A stretch of 64,000 nt of DNA from Pseudomonas gozinkensis (GTDB lineage: Bacteria; Pseudomonadota; Gammaproteobacteria; Pseudomonadales; Pseudomonadaceae). The notes under the pieces were generated by a model. That model did not search any database and had not been told where the DNA came from. It worked only from the letters and a program-made list of their open reading frames with translations. This document shows positions 43,932-53,404 of the stretch, one piece after another (the stretch's first letter is position 1; each line of letters begins with the position of its first letter). The stretch is from NCBI RefSeq assembly GCF_014863585.1, contig NZ_CP062253.1, positions 5,599,501-5,663,500 of the forward strand, read 5' to 3'. Made by a program: the position numbers and the translations under genes.

Positions 43932-45998
43932 TTACGCGTCCGGCAGGGCCTGGAATGGCGATTCTTTGTCCGTACGCTCTTTTTTGCCCCAGGCGGCGAT
44001 GCCGACCTTGAGCGCATAGAACAGGATGCTGAATACCACGAACAGGAACAGCGCGGTCAATGTAGCGTTGGTGTAGGCGTTGAAGATCACGTGCTGCATC
44101 TGCTCGACGCTCTTGGCCGGCGCCAGCACCTGACCGTTGGCCAGTGCATCGCTGTACTTCCTGGCCAGCGACAGGAAGCCGATCGCAGGGTTGGCGTCGA
44201 ACAGCTTGATGAAGCCTGCAGTGGTGGTGCAGATCAGCAGCCAGGTGGCCGGCAGCAGGGTGACCCAGATGTAACGCTGGCGCTTCATCTTGATCAGGAC
44301 CACGGTGCCGAGCATCAGCGCGATACCCGCCAGCATTTGGTTGGAGATACCAAACAGCGGCCACAAGGTGTTGATCCCGCCCAGTGGATCGACCACGCCC
44401 TGATACAGCAACCAGCCCCACATCGCCACACAACCGGCGGTGGCGATCAGGTTGGCGGACCAGGATTCGGTGCGTTTCAGCGCCGGTACGAAGGAGCCGA
44501 GCAGGTCCTGCAGCATGAAGCGACCGGCACGGGTACCGGCATCGACTGCGGTCAGGATGAACAGTGCTTCGAACAGGATCGCGAAGTGGTACCAGAACGC
44601 CATGGTGTTTTCACCCGGCAGGACACTGTGCAGGATCTGCGCGATACCGACCGCCAAGGTCGGCGCACCACCGGCACGGGCCAGGATGGTGGTTTCGCCG
44701 ATGTCATGCGCCACCGCTTGCAGGGCTTCCGGGGTAATTGCAAAGCCCCAGTTGCTGACTGCGGTTGCCACGGACACCACGTCACCGCCGACCACGGCGG
44801 CCGGGCTGTTCATGGCGAAGTACACGCCAGGCTCGATCACCGAGGCAGCGACCATGGCCATGATGGCCACGAACGATTCCATCAGCATGCCGCCGTAACC
44901 GATGTAGCGGGCGTTGGTTTCGTTATCCAGCAGCTTCGGTGTGGTCCCGGAGGAGATCAGCGCGTGGAAACCGGATACCGCACCGCAAGCGATGGTGATG
45001 AACAGGAACGGGAACAGACCGCCCTTCCACACCGGGCCTGTGCCGTCGACGAACTGGGTCAGGGCCGGCATTTTCAGCTCGGGCATGGTCACCAGGATGC
45101 CGATCGCCAGGGCGACGATGGTACCGATCTTGAGGAAAGTGGAGAGATAGTCACGCGGCGCCAGAATCAGCCACACCGGCAGCGAAGCGGCGACGAAACC
45201 GTAACCGACCAGCATCCAGGTAATCTGCACGCCAGTGAAGGTGAAGGCCTTGGCCCAGACCGGATCGGCGGCAATCTGCCCACCCAGCCAGATCGAACCC
45301 AGCAGCAGCAACACGCCGACTACCGAGATCTCGCCGATGCGGCCCGGACGGATGTAGCGCATGTAGATGCCCATGAACATCGCGATCGGGATGGTCGCCA
45401 TCACGGTGAAGATGCCCCACGGGCTTTCAGCCAGGGCTTTCACCACGATCAGCGCCAGCACCGCGAGGATGATGATCATGATCAGGAAGCAGCCGAACAG
45501 GGCGATGGTGCCGGGAATGCGGCCCATTTCTTCACGCACCATGTCGCCCAGCGAACGGCCGTTGCGACGGGTCGACATGAACAGGACCATGAAGTCCTGC
45601 ACCGCGCCCGCCAGCACCACGCCGGCGATCAGCCACAGCGTACCGGGCAGGTAACCCATCTGCGCCGCCAGTACCGGGCCGACCAGAGGGCCCGCGCCGG
45701 CGATGGCCGCGAAGTGGTGACCGAAGAGAATGTGTTTGTTGGTTGGAACGTAGTCCAGACCGTCGTTGTTGAGCACGGCGGGGGTGGCCCGACGCGGATC
45801 GAGTTGCATCACATTGTTAGCGATGAACAGACTGTAGTAACGGTACGCAACCAGATAGATGGCCACGGCGGCGACCACAATCCACAAGGCGTTGATCGCC
45901 TCGCCTCGGCGCAATGCCACTACGCCCAGGGCGCACGCTCCTACGATTGCCAGCAGCAGCCAGGGTAAGTGGCGTAGCAGGCTATTATTATTTTTCAT
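43932..45998 (-). CDS. cstA: Carbon starvation protein CstA / pyruvate transporter
   Basis: Polytopic inner-membrane protein of 688 residues with about 16-18 helices. The start at 45998 (MKNNNSLLRHLPWLLLAIVG) is preferred over an upstream in-frame extension lacking similarity. Diagnostic blocks are DYVPTNKHILFGHHFAAIAG, AGPLVGPVLAAQMGYLPG and ISSGTTPKLLDNE. Homologues take up pyruvate (BtsT) or peptides under carbon limitation. It forms a unit with yjiX and probably yjiA. Confidence 0.94.
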   Translation of the reverse strand: MKNNNSLLRHLPWLLLAIVGACALGVVALRRGEAINALWIVVAAVAIYLVAYRYYSLFIANNVMQLDPRRATPAVLNNDGLDYVPTNKHILFGHHFAAIAGAGPLVGPVLAAQMGYLPGTLWLIAGVVLAGAVQDFMVLFMSTRRNGRSLGDMVREEMGRIPGTIALFGCFLIMIIILAVLALIVVKALAESPWGIFTVMATIPIAMFMGIYMRYIRPGRIGEISVVGVLLLLGSIWLGGQIAADPVWAKAFTFTGVQITWMLVGYGFVAASLPVWLILAPRDYLSTFLKIGTIVALAIGILVTMPELKMPALTQFVDGTGPVWKGGLFPFLFITIACGAVSGFHALISSGTTPKLLDNETNARYIGYGGMLMESFVAIMAMVAASVIEPGVYFAMNSPAAVVGGDVVSVATAVSNWGFAITPEALQAVAHDIGETTILARAGGAPTLAVGIAQILHSVLPGENTMAFWYHFAILFEALFILTAVDAGTRAGRFMLQDLLGSFVPALKRTESWSANLIATAGCVAMWGWLLYQGVVDPLGGINTLWPLFGISNQMLAGIALMLGTVVLIKMKRQRYIWVTLLPATWLLICTTTAGFIKLFDANPAIGFLSLARKYSDALANGQVLAPAKSVEQMQHVIFNAYTNATLTALFLFVVFSILFYALKVGIAAWGKKERTDKESPFQALPDA

Positions 45999-46157
45999 TT
46001 TATTATTCCAGCCAGGGTGGACAAGAAAGACAGCCACCCCGAGTTTAGCGCTACTGGCGGCAAAGGCCATACCCCGACATTGGTCTAGACAGTCCATTCG
46101 TTGGCATCACACCGCCGGTCGGGTCTATAGTCAGCTGACCTTCCTGAGGATTGCGCC

Positions 46158-46526
46158 ATGAGCGAGCATCCGTCCGAGCGTCGCCGCTTCAAACGTATCG
46201 CGTTCGACGCCAGAACCGAATTGAGCCAGGGCGAGTACATCTGGCCGGTGAAGCTGATCGACCTGTCGCTCAAGGGGCTGCTGATCGAGCGCCCCGAGCC
46301 CTGGCTGGGCAATCCCGAGCAGGACTTTTTCGTCGACATTCATCTGAGCGATGACGTGCACATCGAGATGGATGTGCAACTGGCTCACGAAGATCACGGC
46401 CAGCTCGGTTTCGTGTGTCGGCATATCAGCCTGGAGTCGATCCAGCGCCTGCGTCGCCTGATCGAACTGAATCTGGCCGACGAAACCGAACTGGAACGCG
46501 AGCTCGGGGCGCTGATAGACGTCTGA
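46158..46526 (+). CDS. mapZ: PilZ-domain c-di-GMP adaptor MapZ
   Basis: Single-domain PilZ protein of 122 residues. The c-di-GMP site is complete: R8, R9, R10 and R13 (RRRFKR) and D35, S37, G40 (DLSLKG), at the same numbering as PA4608. In P. aeruginosa the homologue binds the methyltransferase CheR1 and alters flagellar switching. Its stop codon abuts the radA stop on the other strand with no gap. The name rests on close similarity and conserved position before radA. Confidence 0.9.
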   Translation: MSEHPSERRRFKRIAFDARTELSQGEYIWPVKLIDLSLKGLLIERPEPWLGNPEQDFFVDIHLSDDVHIEMDVQLAHEDHGQLGFVCRHISLESIQRLRRLIELNLADETELERELGALIDV

Positions 46527-47894
46527 TCACTCGAACAACGAGTCCAGCGCCTGCTCCAGACGCGTCACCGCAATGATCTGCAAACCCGGCGGAGCTTCCT
46601 TCGGCGCATTGCCCTTGGGCACGATAGCGCGCTTGAAACCGTGCTTGGCGGCTTCTTTCAAACGCTCTTGACCGCTCGGCACCGGGCGCACTTCGCCGGA
46701 CAGGCCGACTTCGCCGAACACCAGCAAGTCATGGGGCAACGGACGGTTGCGCAGGCTCGACATGACTGCCGCCATCAACGCCAGGTCGGACGCGGTTTCC
46801 AGCACTTTCACCCCGCCGACCACGTTGAGGAACACGTCCTGATCGTGGGTCGGAATGCCGCCATGGCGGTGGAGAACCGCCAGTAACATCGCCAGACGAT
46901 TCTGATCCAGACCCAGCGTGACCCGACGCGGGTTGGCCAGATGGCTGTCATCCACCAGCGCCTGCACTTCCACCAGCATCGGCCGGGTGCCTTCCCACGT
47001 TGCCATCACCACACTGCCCGGGACTTCTTCCTGAGCGCGGGTGAGAAAAATCGCCGAAGGGTTGGAGACTTCTTTCAGGCCCTTGTCGGTCATGCCGAAC
47101 ACGCCCAACTCGTTGACCGCGCCGAAACGGTTCTTCACCGCCCGCAGCAGGCGCAATCGCCCGTCGGACTCGCCCTCGAAATACAGAACGGTGTCGACCA
47201 TGTGCTCCAGAACCCTCGGCCCTGCGAGCGCGCCTTCCTTGGTCACGTGGCCCACCAGGAAAATCGCAGTGCCGCTTTGTTTGGCATAGCGCACCAGTAA
47301 CGCCGCACTTTCGCGCACCTGGGACACGCCGCCCGGTGCCGATTGCAGTTGTTCGGTGAAGATCGTCTGGATCGAGTCGATCACCATCACCTTGGGTTTT
47401 TCCTGACGGGCGGTGGCGATGATGGTTTCGATGCAGGTTTCGGTCATGACCCGCAGTTGATCCTGTGGCAGGCCCAGGCGGCGCGCGCGCATGGCGACCT
47501 GTTGCTGGGATTCCTCACCGGTGACGTACAGCGCCGGCATGCTCTTGGCGAGGTTGCACAGGGTCTGCAACAGAATCGTCGATTTGCCGATGCCGGGGTC
47601 GCCGCCGATCAATACCACCGAGCCGTCCACCAGACCACCGCCGAGCACTCGGTCGAGTTCGCCGGAGGCTGTGGAGAAACGCGGAATCTCTTCGATGCTG
47701 ACTTCGGCCAGCGTCTTGATCTGGGCCTGCTGTCCGGCCCAGCCGGTACGCCCGCTCGGGGCGGCGGCACCGCCGCTCTCGACCATGGTTTCGGTCAGGG
47801 TGTTCCAGGCGCCGCATTCGCCGCACTGCCCGGCCCACTTGGGAAAGGTTGCGCCGCACTCGGTGCAGCCGTACATGCGCTTGGCCTTGGCCAT
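46527..47894 (-). CDS. radA: DNA repair protein RadA (Sms)
   Basis: RecA-like branch-migration helicase of 455 residues (start at 47894, MAKAKRMYGCTECG). The N-terminal zinc finger has two CxxC pairs, CTEC and CGEC. The ATPase has GGDPGIGKSTIL. The RadA-specific KNRFGAVNELGVF motif follows. The C-terminal Lon-like domain (VFGEVGLSGEVRPVPSGQER) lacks the protease dyad, as in all RadA. Confidence 0.96.
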   Translation of the reverse strand: MAKAKRMYGCTECGATFPKWAGQCGECGAWNTLTETMVESGGAAAPSGRTGWAGQQAQIKTLAEVSIEEIPRFSTASGELDRVLGGGLVDGSVVLIGGDPGIGKSTILLQTLCNLAKSMPALYVTGEESQQQVAMRARRLGLPQDQLRVMTETCIETIIATARQEKPKVMVIDSIQTIFTEQLQSAPGGVSQVRESAALLVRYAKQSGTAIFLVGHVTKEGALAGPRVLEHMVDTVLYFEGESDGRLRLLRAVKNRFGAVNELGVFGMTDKGLKEVSNPSAIFLTRAQEEVPGSVVMATWEGTRPMLVEVQALVDDSHLANPRRVTLGLDQNRLAMLLAVLHRHGGIPTHDQDVFLNVVGGVKVLETASDLALMAAVMSSLRNRPLPHDLLVFGEVGLSGEVRPVPSGQERLKEAAKHGFKRAIVPKGNAPKEAPPGLQIIAVTRLEQALDSLFE

Positions 47895-48037
47895 CTGAAC
47901 CCCCGGCAAAAACCGCGATGATAACGCAGCCATCGTCGATCAGCGCGCCGCGCCGGGACGGATTTCTCCGCTGCCCAGACGCGCGGCGCTGCTGCCGGTC
48001 AATCCCCGACAAGTGCCGGGGCTTGAAAGGGTCGCCG

Positions 48038-49579
48038 TCAGTCGACCAGTTTGGCCGCCAGGGCCTTGACCCGATCCAGGTCACCCTTGGCCACTTTGGT
48101 CACACCGGCGCCGTATTCCGGATCCGCCTTATAGAGGAAGGACAGCATGATGTGCTTGCTCTCGTCATCGGCGCCGGCCAGCGAGCCGCCAAAGCTGTCG
48201 ATCAGATCCTGACGCTCCTTCTTGCTGAACGAACGATACAGATCACCGGCCTGCTTGAAATTCTGTTCACGCTGGATCTTCGCCTGTTGCGTGCTGCCCT
48301 GCAGCGCGGTCTGGCTGTATCGCGCAGCTGGGGTCTCTTCACGCGGTTGCAGACGGCTTGGCTGATAGTTGACACCCGAGGTGCTCGCACCGGCATTCAT
48401 CGCGCCATCCTGATTGCCATTGTTGACGGCGGTTTTGGCAGCATTGATCGGCAATTGCAGGGCGTTGGCGCCGAGGCGATACATTTGCGTATCGGCATAG
48501 GCAAATATTCGACCTTGCAGCAGACGGTCTTCCGAAGGCTCGATACCCGGTACAACATTAGAAGGCGCCATGGCCACTTGTTCGGTTTCCTGGAATACAT
48601 TCGCAGGATTGCGGTTCAACACCATTTGTCCAACTTTTCGCTCAGGAATACCTGGCCAGATCTTGGTTGCATCAAGAGGGTCGAAGTCAAACTTGGACAA
48701 ATCTTGCGGATTCAAGACTTGAATGTACAAGTCCCACTTCGGAAAGTTGCCTTTGTAAATATTTGTTACCAAATCATGAGTCATGTGACTGTAATCTCGA
48801 CCCTGAACTTGCTCAACTTGTTGCGGATCGAGATTCTTGATGCCCTGCAAACTTTTCCAGTGAAACTTCACATAGTGCACATCGCCCTTGGCATTGACCA
48901 ACTTGTAAGCGTGCACACTGTTGCCGTCCATCTCCCGATAACTGGCCGGAGTGCCCGAATTGGAATACAACTCGGTCAATGTACGGGTCGCTTCCGGTAC
49001 ATGGGAGAAGAAGTCGAAGCGGCGCGAGTCATCGTCAAGGTTGGTACGCGGATCGGGCTTGAAGGCATGCACCATGTCCGGAAACTTGATCGCATCGCGG
49101 ATGAAGAAGGTCGGGAAGTTGTTACCCACCAGATCCCAATTACCGTCAGCGGTGTAGAACTTGGTTGCGAACCCCCGAGGGTCACGCAGGGTTTCCGGAG
49201 AGTGATTGCCGTGAACCACCGCCGAGAAACGCACGAACACTGGCGTGACCTGGCCGGCGGTGAACACCTTGGCCTTGCTCAGATCGCTCAGATCGCTGGT
49301 CGCGGTGAACGTGCCATGGGCACCGGTGCCGCGGGCATGCACGACGCGTTCGGGAATACGCTCGCGGTCGAAGCGTTGCAACTTCTGGATCAGTTGCACG
49401 TCCTGCAACAGCACCGGGCCGCTTGCGCCAGCGGTTTGCGAGTTCTGGTTATCACCGACCGCCGCACCGTTGTCACGGGTCAGCGGCGCGGCATTCACGG
49501 AGAAGGTCAGTAGACCGGCAGTCAATAAGCCGAAGGTACGACGAAGGGGAAAGGCCCCCAGGCCAGGCATGGAATTCAT
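48038..49579 (-). CDS. katB: Catalase KatB, exported
   Basis: Heme catalase of 513 residues. The start at 49579 follows GAGGAG. An N-terminal signal (FGLLTAGLLTFSVNAAP) suggests a periplasmic enzyme, as for P. aeruginosa KatB. The catalytic His lies in RVVHARGTGAHG, the Asn in DLVGNNFPTFF, and the heme-ligand Tyr in FAYADTQMYRLG. The 285-base gap to mscL is AT-rich. KatB is usually OxyR-controlled, but no convincing OxyR site was found by eye. Confidence 0.95.
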   Translation of the reverse strand: MNSMPGLGAFPLRRTFGLLTAGLLTFSVNAAPLTRDNGAAVGDNQNSQTAGASGPVLLQDVQLIQKLQRFDRERIPERVVHARGTGAHGTFTATSDLSDLSKAKVFTAGQVTPVFVRFSAVVHGNHSPETLRDPRGFATKFYTADGNWDLVGNNFPTFFIRDAIKFPDMVHAFKPDPRTNLDDDSRRFDFFSHVPEATRTLTELYSNSGTPASYREMDGNSVHAYKLVNAKGDVHYVKFHWKSLQGIKNLDPQQVEQVQGRDYSHMTHDLVTNIYKGNFPKWDLYIQVLNPQDLSKFDFDPLDATKIWPGIPERKVGQMVLNRNPANVFQETEQVAMAPSNVVPGIEPSEDRLLQGRIFAYADTQMYRLGANALQLPINAAKTAVNNGNQDGAMNAGASTSGVNYQPSRLQPREETPAARYSQTALQGSTQQAKIQREQNFKQAGDLYRSFSKKERQDLIDSFGGSLAGADDESKHIMLSFLYKADPEYGAGVTKVAKGDLDRVKALAAKLVD

Positions 49580-49864
49580 TTCAGGCTCCTCTGTTCTTTT
49601 GAGGCGCATCCAGGTGCGCCAACCAGAGGCTAGAAGCTCGGCCCGTCAAACATAAATAGAAAGTTCGTAACGCGATGATTGATCATTTTTTCTTGAAGAT
49701 CAGCACGTTGCAGCGTATTTCGCGCGCGATTAGTGGCACTTTGCAAACTAATTACGATTCGATGTGTCGATAAAAACGGGCTTTGTAAGAAGGTGTTTCG
49801 CGCAGGACGCGTTTTGCTGATTTACACTGCTGACACCAAACTCATCTGTAACAAGGAAATAACT

Positions 49865-50278
49865 ATGGGCGTGCTTAGCGAGTTCAAGGCCTTCGCGGTC
49901 AAAGGCAATGTGGTCGACATGGCCGTCGGTATCATCATCGGCGCGGCCTTCGGCAAGATCGTTTCGTCGTTTGTCGGCGATGTGATCATGCCGCCAATCG
50001 GCCTGCTGATCGGTGGAGTGGACTTCAGTGACCTGGCGATCACCCTGAAGGCGGCCGAGGGCAACGCCCCAGCAGTCGTGATGGCCTACGGCAAGTTCAT
50101 CCAGAGCATTCTGGACTTCGTGATCGTCGCGTTCGCGATTTTCATGGGCGTCAAAGCTATCAATCGCCTCAAACGCGAAGAAGCGGTGGCCCCGACCCTG
50201 CCGCCGGTGCCAACCAAGGAAGAAGAACTGCTGGGCGAGATCCGCGATCTCCTCAAGGCTCAGAATAACCGGCCTTGA
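49865..50278 (+). CDS. mscL: Large-conductance mechanosensitive channel MscL
   Basis: Channel of 137 residues that opens under membrane tension during osmotic downshock. The start at 49865 ([20 protein letters not shown]) has AAGGA upstream. Two helices are seen ([20 protein letters not shown] and [18 protein letters not shown]), with a C-terminal acidic helix. It is divergent from katB. Confidence 0.97.
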   Translation: MGVLSEFKAFAVKGNVVDMAVGIIIGAAFGKIVSSFVGDVIMPPIGLLIGGVDFSDLAITLKAAEGNAPAVVMAYGKFIQSILDFVIVAFAIFMGVKAINRLKREEAVAPTLPPVPTKEEELLGEIRDLLKAQNNRP

Positions 50279-50285
50279 ATACAGT

Positions 50286-50316
50286 AAACGGCGCCTGAGG
50301 GCGCCGTTTTTTTTAC
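50286..50316. terminator. Bidirectional terminator between mscL and fpr
   Basis: Perfect stem acggcgcc/ggcgccgt with loop tgag and a T8 run on the plus strand, between two convergent genes. The A-tract on the other side is short, so it acts mainly on mscL. Confidence 0.88.
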
Positions 50317-51089
50317 CAATAGTTTTCCACCGCCACCTGCCCCGGTCGCCGAGTCAGGCTCAAGGCCATACCGCGTTGCTTGAGTAACGCCCGGGTGTCA
50401 TCGATCATCTGCGGATTGCCACAGAGCATGACCCGAGAATACTCCGGAGTCAGCTCGACGCCTGCCACCCTCTCCAGCTCGCCATTTTCGATCAGCGTGG
50501 TGATGCGCCCGTTGAGGGCACCGGCATAAGACTCACGCGTGACCACCGGAATGAACTGGAACTTGTGGGCATATTCCGCGAGGTAGTCGCGCTGCATCAG
50601 CTCCGCAATCAGCTGCTGATAGGCCAGTTCCCGGGCCTCCCGCACGCTGTAGACCAGGATGATTCGCTCAAATTTCTCCCACACCTCGAAGTCCTGAAGG
50701 ATCGACAGAAACGGTGCCACTCCCGTGCCTGTGGATAACAGCCAGAGGTCGCGGCCATCTATGAAACGATCGAGCGTCAGATAGCCAAAGGCCTGACGCT
50801 CGATCAGCAAACTATCCCCCGCCTTCAGCCGGCTCAATTCGCTGGTGAACTCGCCACCCGGTACCACGATGGAAAAGAACTCGAGAAACTCGTCGAACGG
50901 CGAAGACACCATCGAGTAGGCGCGCCACACCATGCTGCCGTCCTCACGGGTCACACCGAGCCGCGCGAATTGCCCGGCGCGAAAGCGGAAACCGGCATCG
51001 CGCGTGGTACGCAGAGTGAACAGGGACGGAGTCAGCGGTCGCACATCGAGCAGTGTCTGCCGGCTGAATTTTTCGCTACTGGCGGTCAT
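50313..51089 (-). CDS. fpr: Ferredoxin-NADP reductase Fpr
   Basis: FAD enzyme of 258 residues that transfers electrons between NADPH and ferredoxin or flavodoxin, often in oxidative-stress defence. The FAD motif RAYSMVSSP, the NADP motif STGTGVAPFLSIL, the AREL and CGNP segments and the terminal VENYW are typical of the bacterial subclass. The ribosome site GAGGGAG precedes the ATG. In many pseudomonads a LysR regulator gene (finR) sits beside fpr; here a LuxR gene occupies that side. Confidence 0.95.
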   Translation of the reverse strand: MTASSEKFSRQTLLDVRPLTPSLFTLRTTRDAGFRFRAGQFARLGVTREDGSMVWRAYSMVSSPFDEFLEFFSIVVPGGEFTSELSRLKAGDSLLIERQAFGYLTLDRFIDGRDLWLLSTGTGVAPFLSILQDFEVWEKFERIILVYSVREARELAYQQLIAELMQRDYLAEYAHKFQFIPVVTRESYAGALNGRITTLIENGELERVAGVELTPEYSRVMLCGNPQMIDDTRALLKQRGMALSLTRRPGQVAVENYW

Positions 51090-51299
51090 CGGTTTACTCC
51101 CTCAACACAAACGCCAGTGTCACGCATACTTCCCCCAAGAAACACTGACAAATTGTGGTGATATTTATTAGTGCAACTGCTCCAGAAATAATTATTTAAC
51201 CTGAAGATCAAAATATTTACAGGGTTACTCACACGCAAGTAAATCGTTGTGAATATTCCGGATAATTCCCTGATCTAGAGCAAAAAAATTTAAACAGCT

Positions 51300-51317
51300 T
51301 GTAGGACGCAGCCTACA
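51300..51317. promoter_or_regulatory. Inverted repeat upstream of the LuxR gene
   Basis: TGTAGG-ACGCAG-CCTACA, perfect 6-base arms with a 6-base spacer, 73 bases before the ATG. It has the size of a lux-box-type operator but not the classical CT-N12-AG pattern. Confidence 0.4.
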
Positions 51318-51349
51318 CTGCTCTTCGTATCTGCTTTCTTGGATCCAAT

Positions 51350-51362
51350 CCCCCCCCCCCCC
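51350..51362 (+). repeat. Homopolymeric cytosine tract (13 C)
   Basis: Thirteen consecutive C residues in the 5' leader of the LuxR-type gene, ending 27 bases before its ATG. The surrounding 300 bases (51090-51389) are unusually AT-rich for this genome. Such tracts are prone to slippage. Confidence 0.9.
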
Positions 51363-51389
51363 GCAAAGTGTTTCCGGAGAACAATCAAA

Positions 51390-52097
51390 ATGGAAAGGTG
51401 GAAGGAGTACCAGATAGAACAGCTGACGCGTGCGAAGGAAATCGAAAACGCTTTTCCGATTTTGAAAACGTTTGCCAACAATATAGGTTTCCAGTTTTGC
51501 GGAATTAAAATTTCAATGCCTGCCTCGCCGTCATTCAAGTCGTTGCGTATCAATAACTTTACAACAGCGTGGAACGATGAATACGAAAACAACTACAGTA
51601 CCGATGACCCAATAACATCATATTGCCATGGGTCAATGCTGCCATTTCTTTGGAGCAGAAACGCTTTTTCGAAGACACCGCACATGTGGGGTGCACTTCA
51701 AAGCCATGGAATGGAACATGGCTGGTCGCAGTCATACCACCATGAAACGACCGGTTTGTGCTGCACCGTCAGCCTCGCGCGAACGTACTGCGAAGTTTCC
51801 GCATTGGAACTCTATGAGCAATATGGCGTGATGCACTACGTTGCGCAGCATTTGACTGAATTGTTCGCTCGTACGCTTCCGGCAGTGGTGACCAAAACGT
51901 CACCTATACGGTTGTCCCCACGGGAAATTGAAATCGTCAGGCTCTGTGCCCTAGGGAAAACGTCCTGGGAAATCGGAAAAATCCTGAAAATCGCCGAGAG
52001 CACAGTCAATTACCATACAAAAAACCTGATTGTTAAGTTCAACGCCTGCAACAAGATGTCGGCCATCGTCAAGGCTTCCAAGCTTGGATTCCTCTAA
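51390..52097 (+). CDS. LuxR-family regulator with autoinducer domain (LuxR solo)
   Basis: Regulator of 235 residues. The N-terminal autoinducer domain keeps the six usual landmarks: Trp and Tyr in AWNDEYENNY, the DDP pair, Trp in LPFLWS, and Gly in MEHGWS. This suggests it can bind an acyl-homoserine lactone or similar ligand. The C-terminal LuxR HTH is LSPREIEIVRLCALGKTSWE followed by IAESTVNYHTKNLI. The start at 51390 has GGAG 11 bases upstream. No luxI-type synthase lies in the window. AT-rich base use unlike its neighbours suggests acquisition by transfer. Confidence 0.88.
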   Translation: MERWKEYQIEQLTRAKEIENAFPILKTFANNIGFQFCGIKISMPASPSFKSLRINNFTTAWNDEYENNYSTDDPITSYCHGSMLPFLWSRNAFSKTPHMWGALQSHGMEHGWSQSYHHETTGLCCTVSLARTYCEVSALELYEQYGVMHYVAQHLTELFARTLPAVVTKTSPIRLSPREIEIVRLCALGKTSWEIGKILKIAESTVNYHTKNLIVKFNACNKMSAIVKASKLGFL

Positions 52098-52270
52098 GCG
52101 GCCTCAGCCACCGCACTCAAATCAGACAAGAATTGCCAAAGAAAAAAACGTACCATTTGCAACCTTCCTGAGTGATGACGCGATCCTTCGCGCCGCTGTC
52201 CACTCGGACGGTTCCGCAGCACTCCCCCTGGGCCGCGGGACACCCGTCGATTACCCAGAGTCCCCGCCCC

Positions 52271-53395
52271 ATGCCTTTGCTCGATACGCCCTTCGCCCAG
52301 CTTGATCTGATCCGCCAGCCCGAACAGCAGAATGAACCGCTGCAAGCTTTCGACGCGGCCGACGAATACCTGCTCAATCATCTGGTCGAACAGCATCTGC
52401 CGGCGGAGGCACGAGTCCTGGTGCTCAACGACAGTTTCGGTGCTCTGGCCATCAGCCTCGCAGGCAAAGTGCAGGTCAGCAGCAGCGGTGATTCATTCCT
52501 GGCGTTTCAGGGGCTGGAAAAAAACCTGCTGCGCAATGGCCAGGCGTTTGATGCTCTTCGCGGTATTCCTGCCAGCGAGCCGTTGGTCGGGCCGTTCGAC
52601 CGGGTGCTGATCCGCGTACCGAAAACCCTGGCACTGCTGGAAGAGCAACTGATTCGTCTGCAAGGCCAATTGGCGCCCGGCGCACAAGTGGTAGCAGCGG
52701 CGATGGTCAAGCATTTGCCCCGCGCCGCCGGTGATCTGCTGGAACGCTACATCGGGCCGGTTCAGGCTTCGCTGGCCGTGAAAAAAGCCCGACTGCTGAT
52801 CGCTACGCCCGAGGCCAAAACGCCAGCCGTCTCGCCCTACCCGACCCGTTATCGCCTCGACGAGCCGGCCATCGAACTGCTCAACCACGCCAACGTGTTC
52901 TGCCGTGAGGGACTGGACATCGGCACCCGCGCCTTTCTTCCGCACTTGCCGAAAAATCTCGGCGCAGCACGGGTCGCGGATCTTGGCTGCGGCAACGGCG
53001 TACTGGCCATCGCCAGCGCCCTGCAAAACCCCGATGCGCATTACACGCTGGTGGACGAATCGTTCATGGCCGTGCAATCGGCAGCCGAGAACTGGCGCGC
53101 GGCGCTGGGTGAACGTGAAGTGACCGTGCGCGCCGGCGACGGCCTGGCCGGGCAGGAAGCGCAGTCGCTGGACGTGGTGCTGTGCAACCCGCCGTTCCAC
53201 CAGCAACAGGTGGTCGGCGACTTCCTCGCCTGGCGCATGTTCCAGCAGGCTCGCGAAGCGCTGGTCGTCGGTGGTGCGCTGTACATCGTCGGCAACCGTC
53301 ACCTGGGTTATCACAGCAAACTGGCGCGGTTGTTCCGGGGTGTCGAGCAAGTCGCGGCCACGCCGAAATTCGTGATTCTCAAGGCGCGCAAATAA
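52271..53395 (+). CDS. rlmG: 23S rRNA (guanine-1835-N2) methyltransferase RlmG
   Basis: SAM-dependent RNA methyltransferase of 374 residues (start at 52271, MPLLDTPFAQLDLIRQ). A degenerate N-terminal methyltransferase-like half (ADEYLLNHLV, RVLVLNDSFGALAISL) precedes the active C-terminal half with ADLGCGNGVLAIAS and the N2-guanine motif NPPFHQ. This two-domain layout is shared by RlmG and RsmC. The start and the DEYLL and LNDSFGAL blocks favour RlmG. Confidence 0.88.
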   Translation: MPLLDTPFAQLDLIRQPEQQNEPLQAFDAADEYLLNHLVEQHLPAEARVLVLNDSFGALAISLAGKVQVSSSGDSFLAFQGLEKNLLRNGQAFDALRGIPASEPLVGPFDRVLIRVPKTLALLEEQLIRLQGQLAPGAQVVAAAMVKHLPRAAGDLLERYIGPVQASLAVKKARLLIATPEAKTPAVSPYPTRYRLDEPAIELLNHANVFCREGLDIGTRAFLPHLPKNLGAARVADLGCGNGVLAIASALQNPDAHYTLVDESFMAVQSAAENWRAALGEREVTVRAGDGLAGQEAQSLDVVLCNPPFHQQQVVGDFLAWRMFQQAREALVVGGALYIVGNRHLGYHSKLARLFRGVEQVAATPKFVILKARK

Positions 53396-53404
53396 TCCGG
53401 GCAA

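Noticed and set aside
49580..49864. OxyR site upstream of katB
   Set aside because: Expected from the biology of katB, but no set of four spaced ATAG/CTAT-type elements could be seen.
51339..51389. TTG start giving an N-terminal extension through the poly-C tract of the LuxR gene
   Set aside because: No ribosome site precedes it, and the ATG at 51390 has GGAG and fits the family length. It is kept only as part of the slippage idea.
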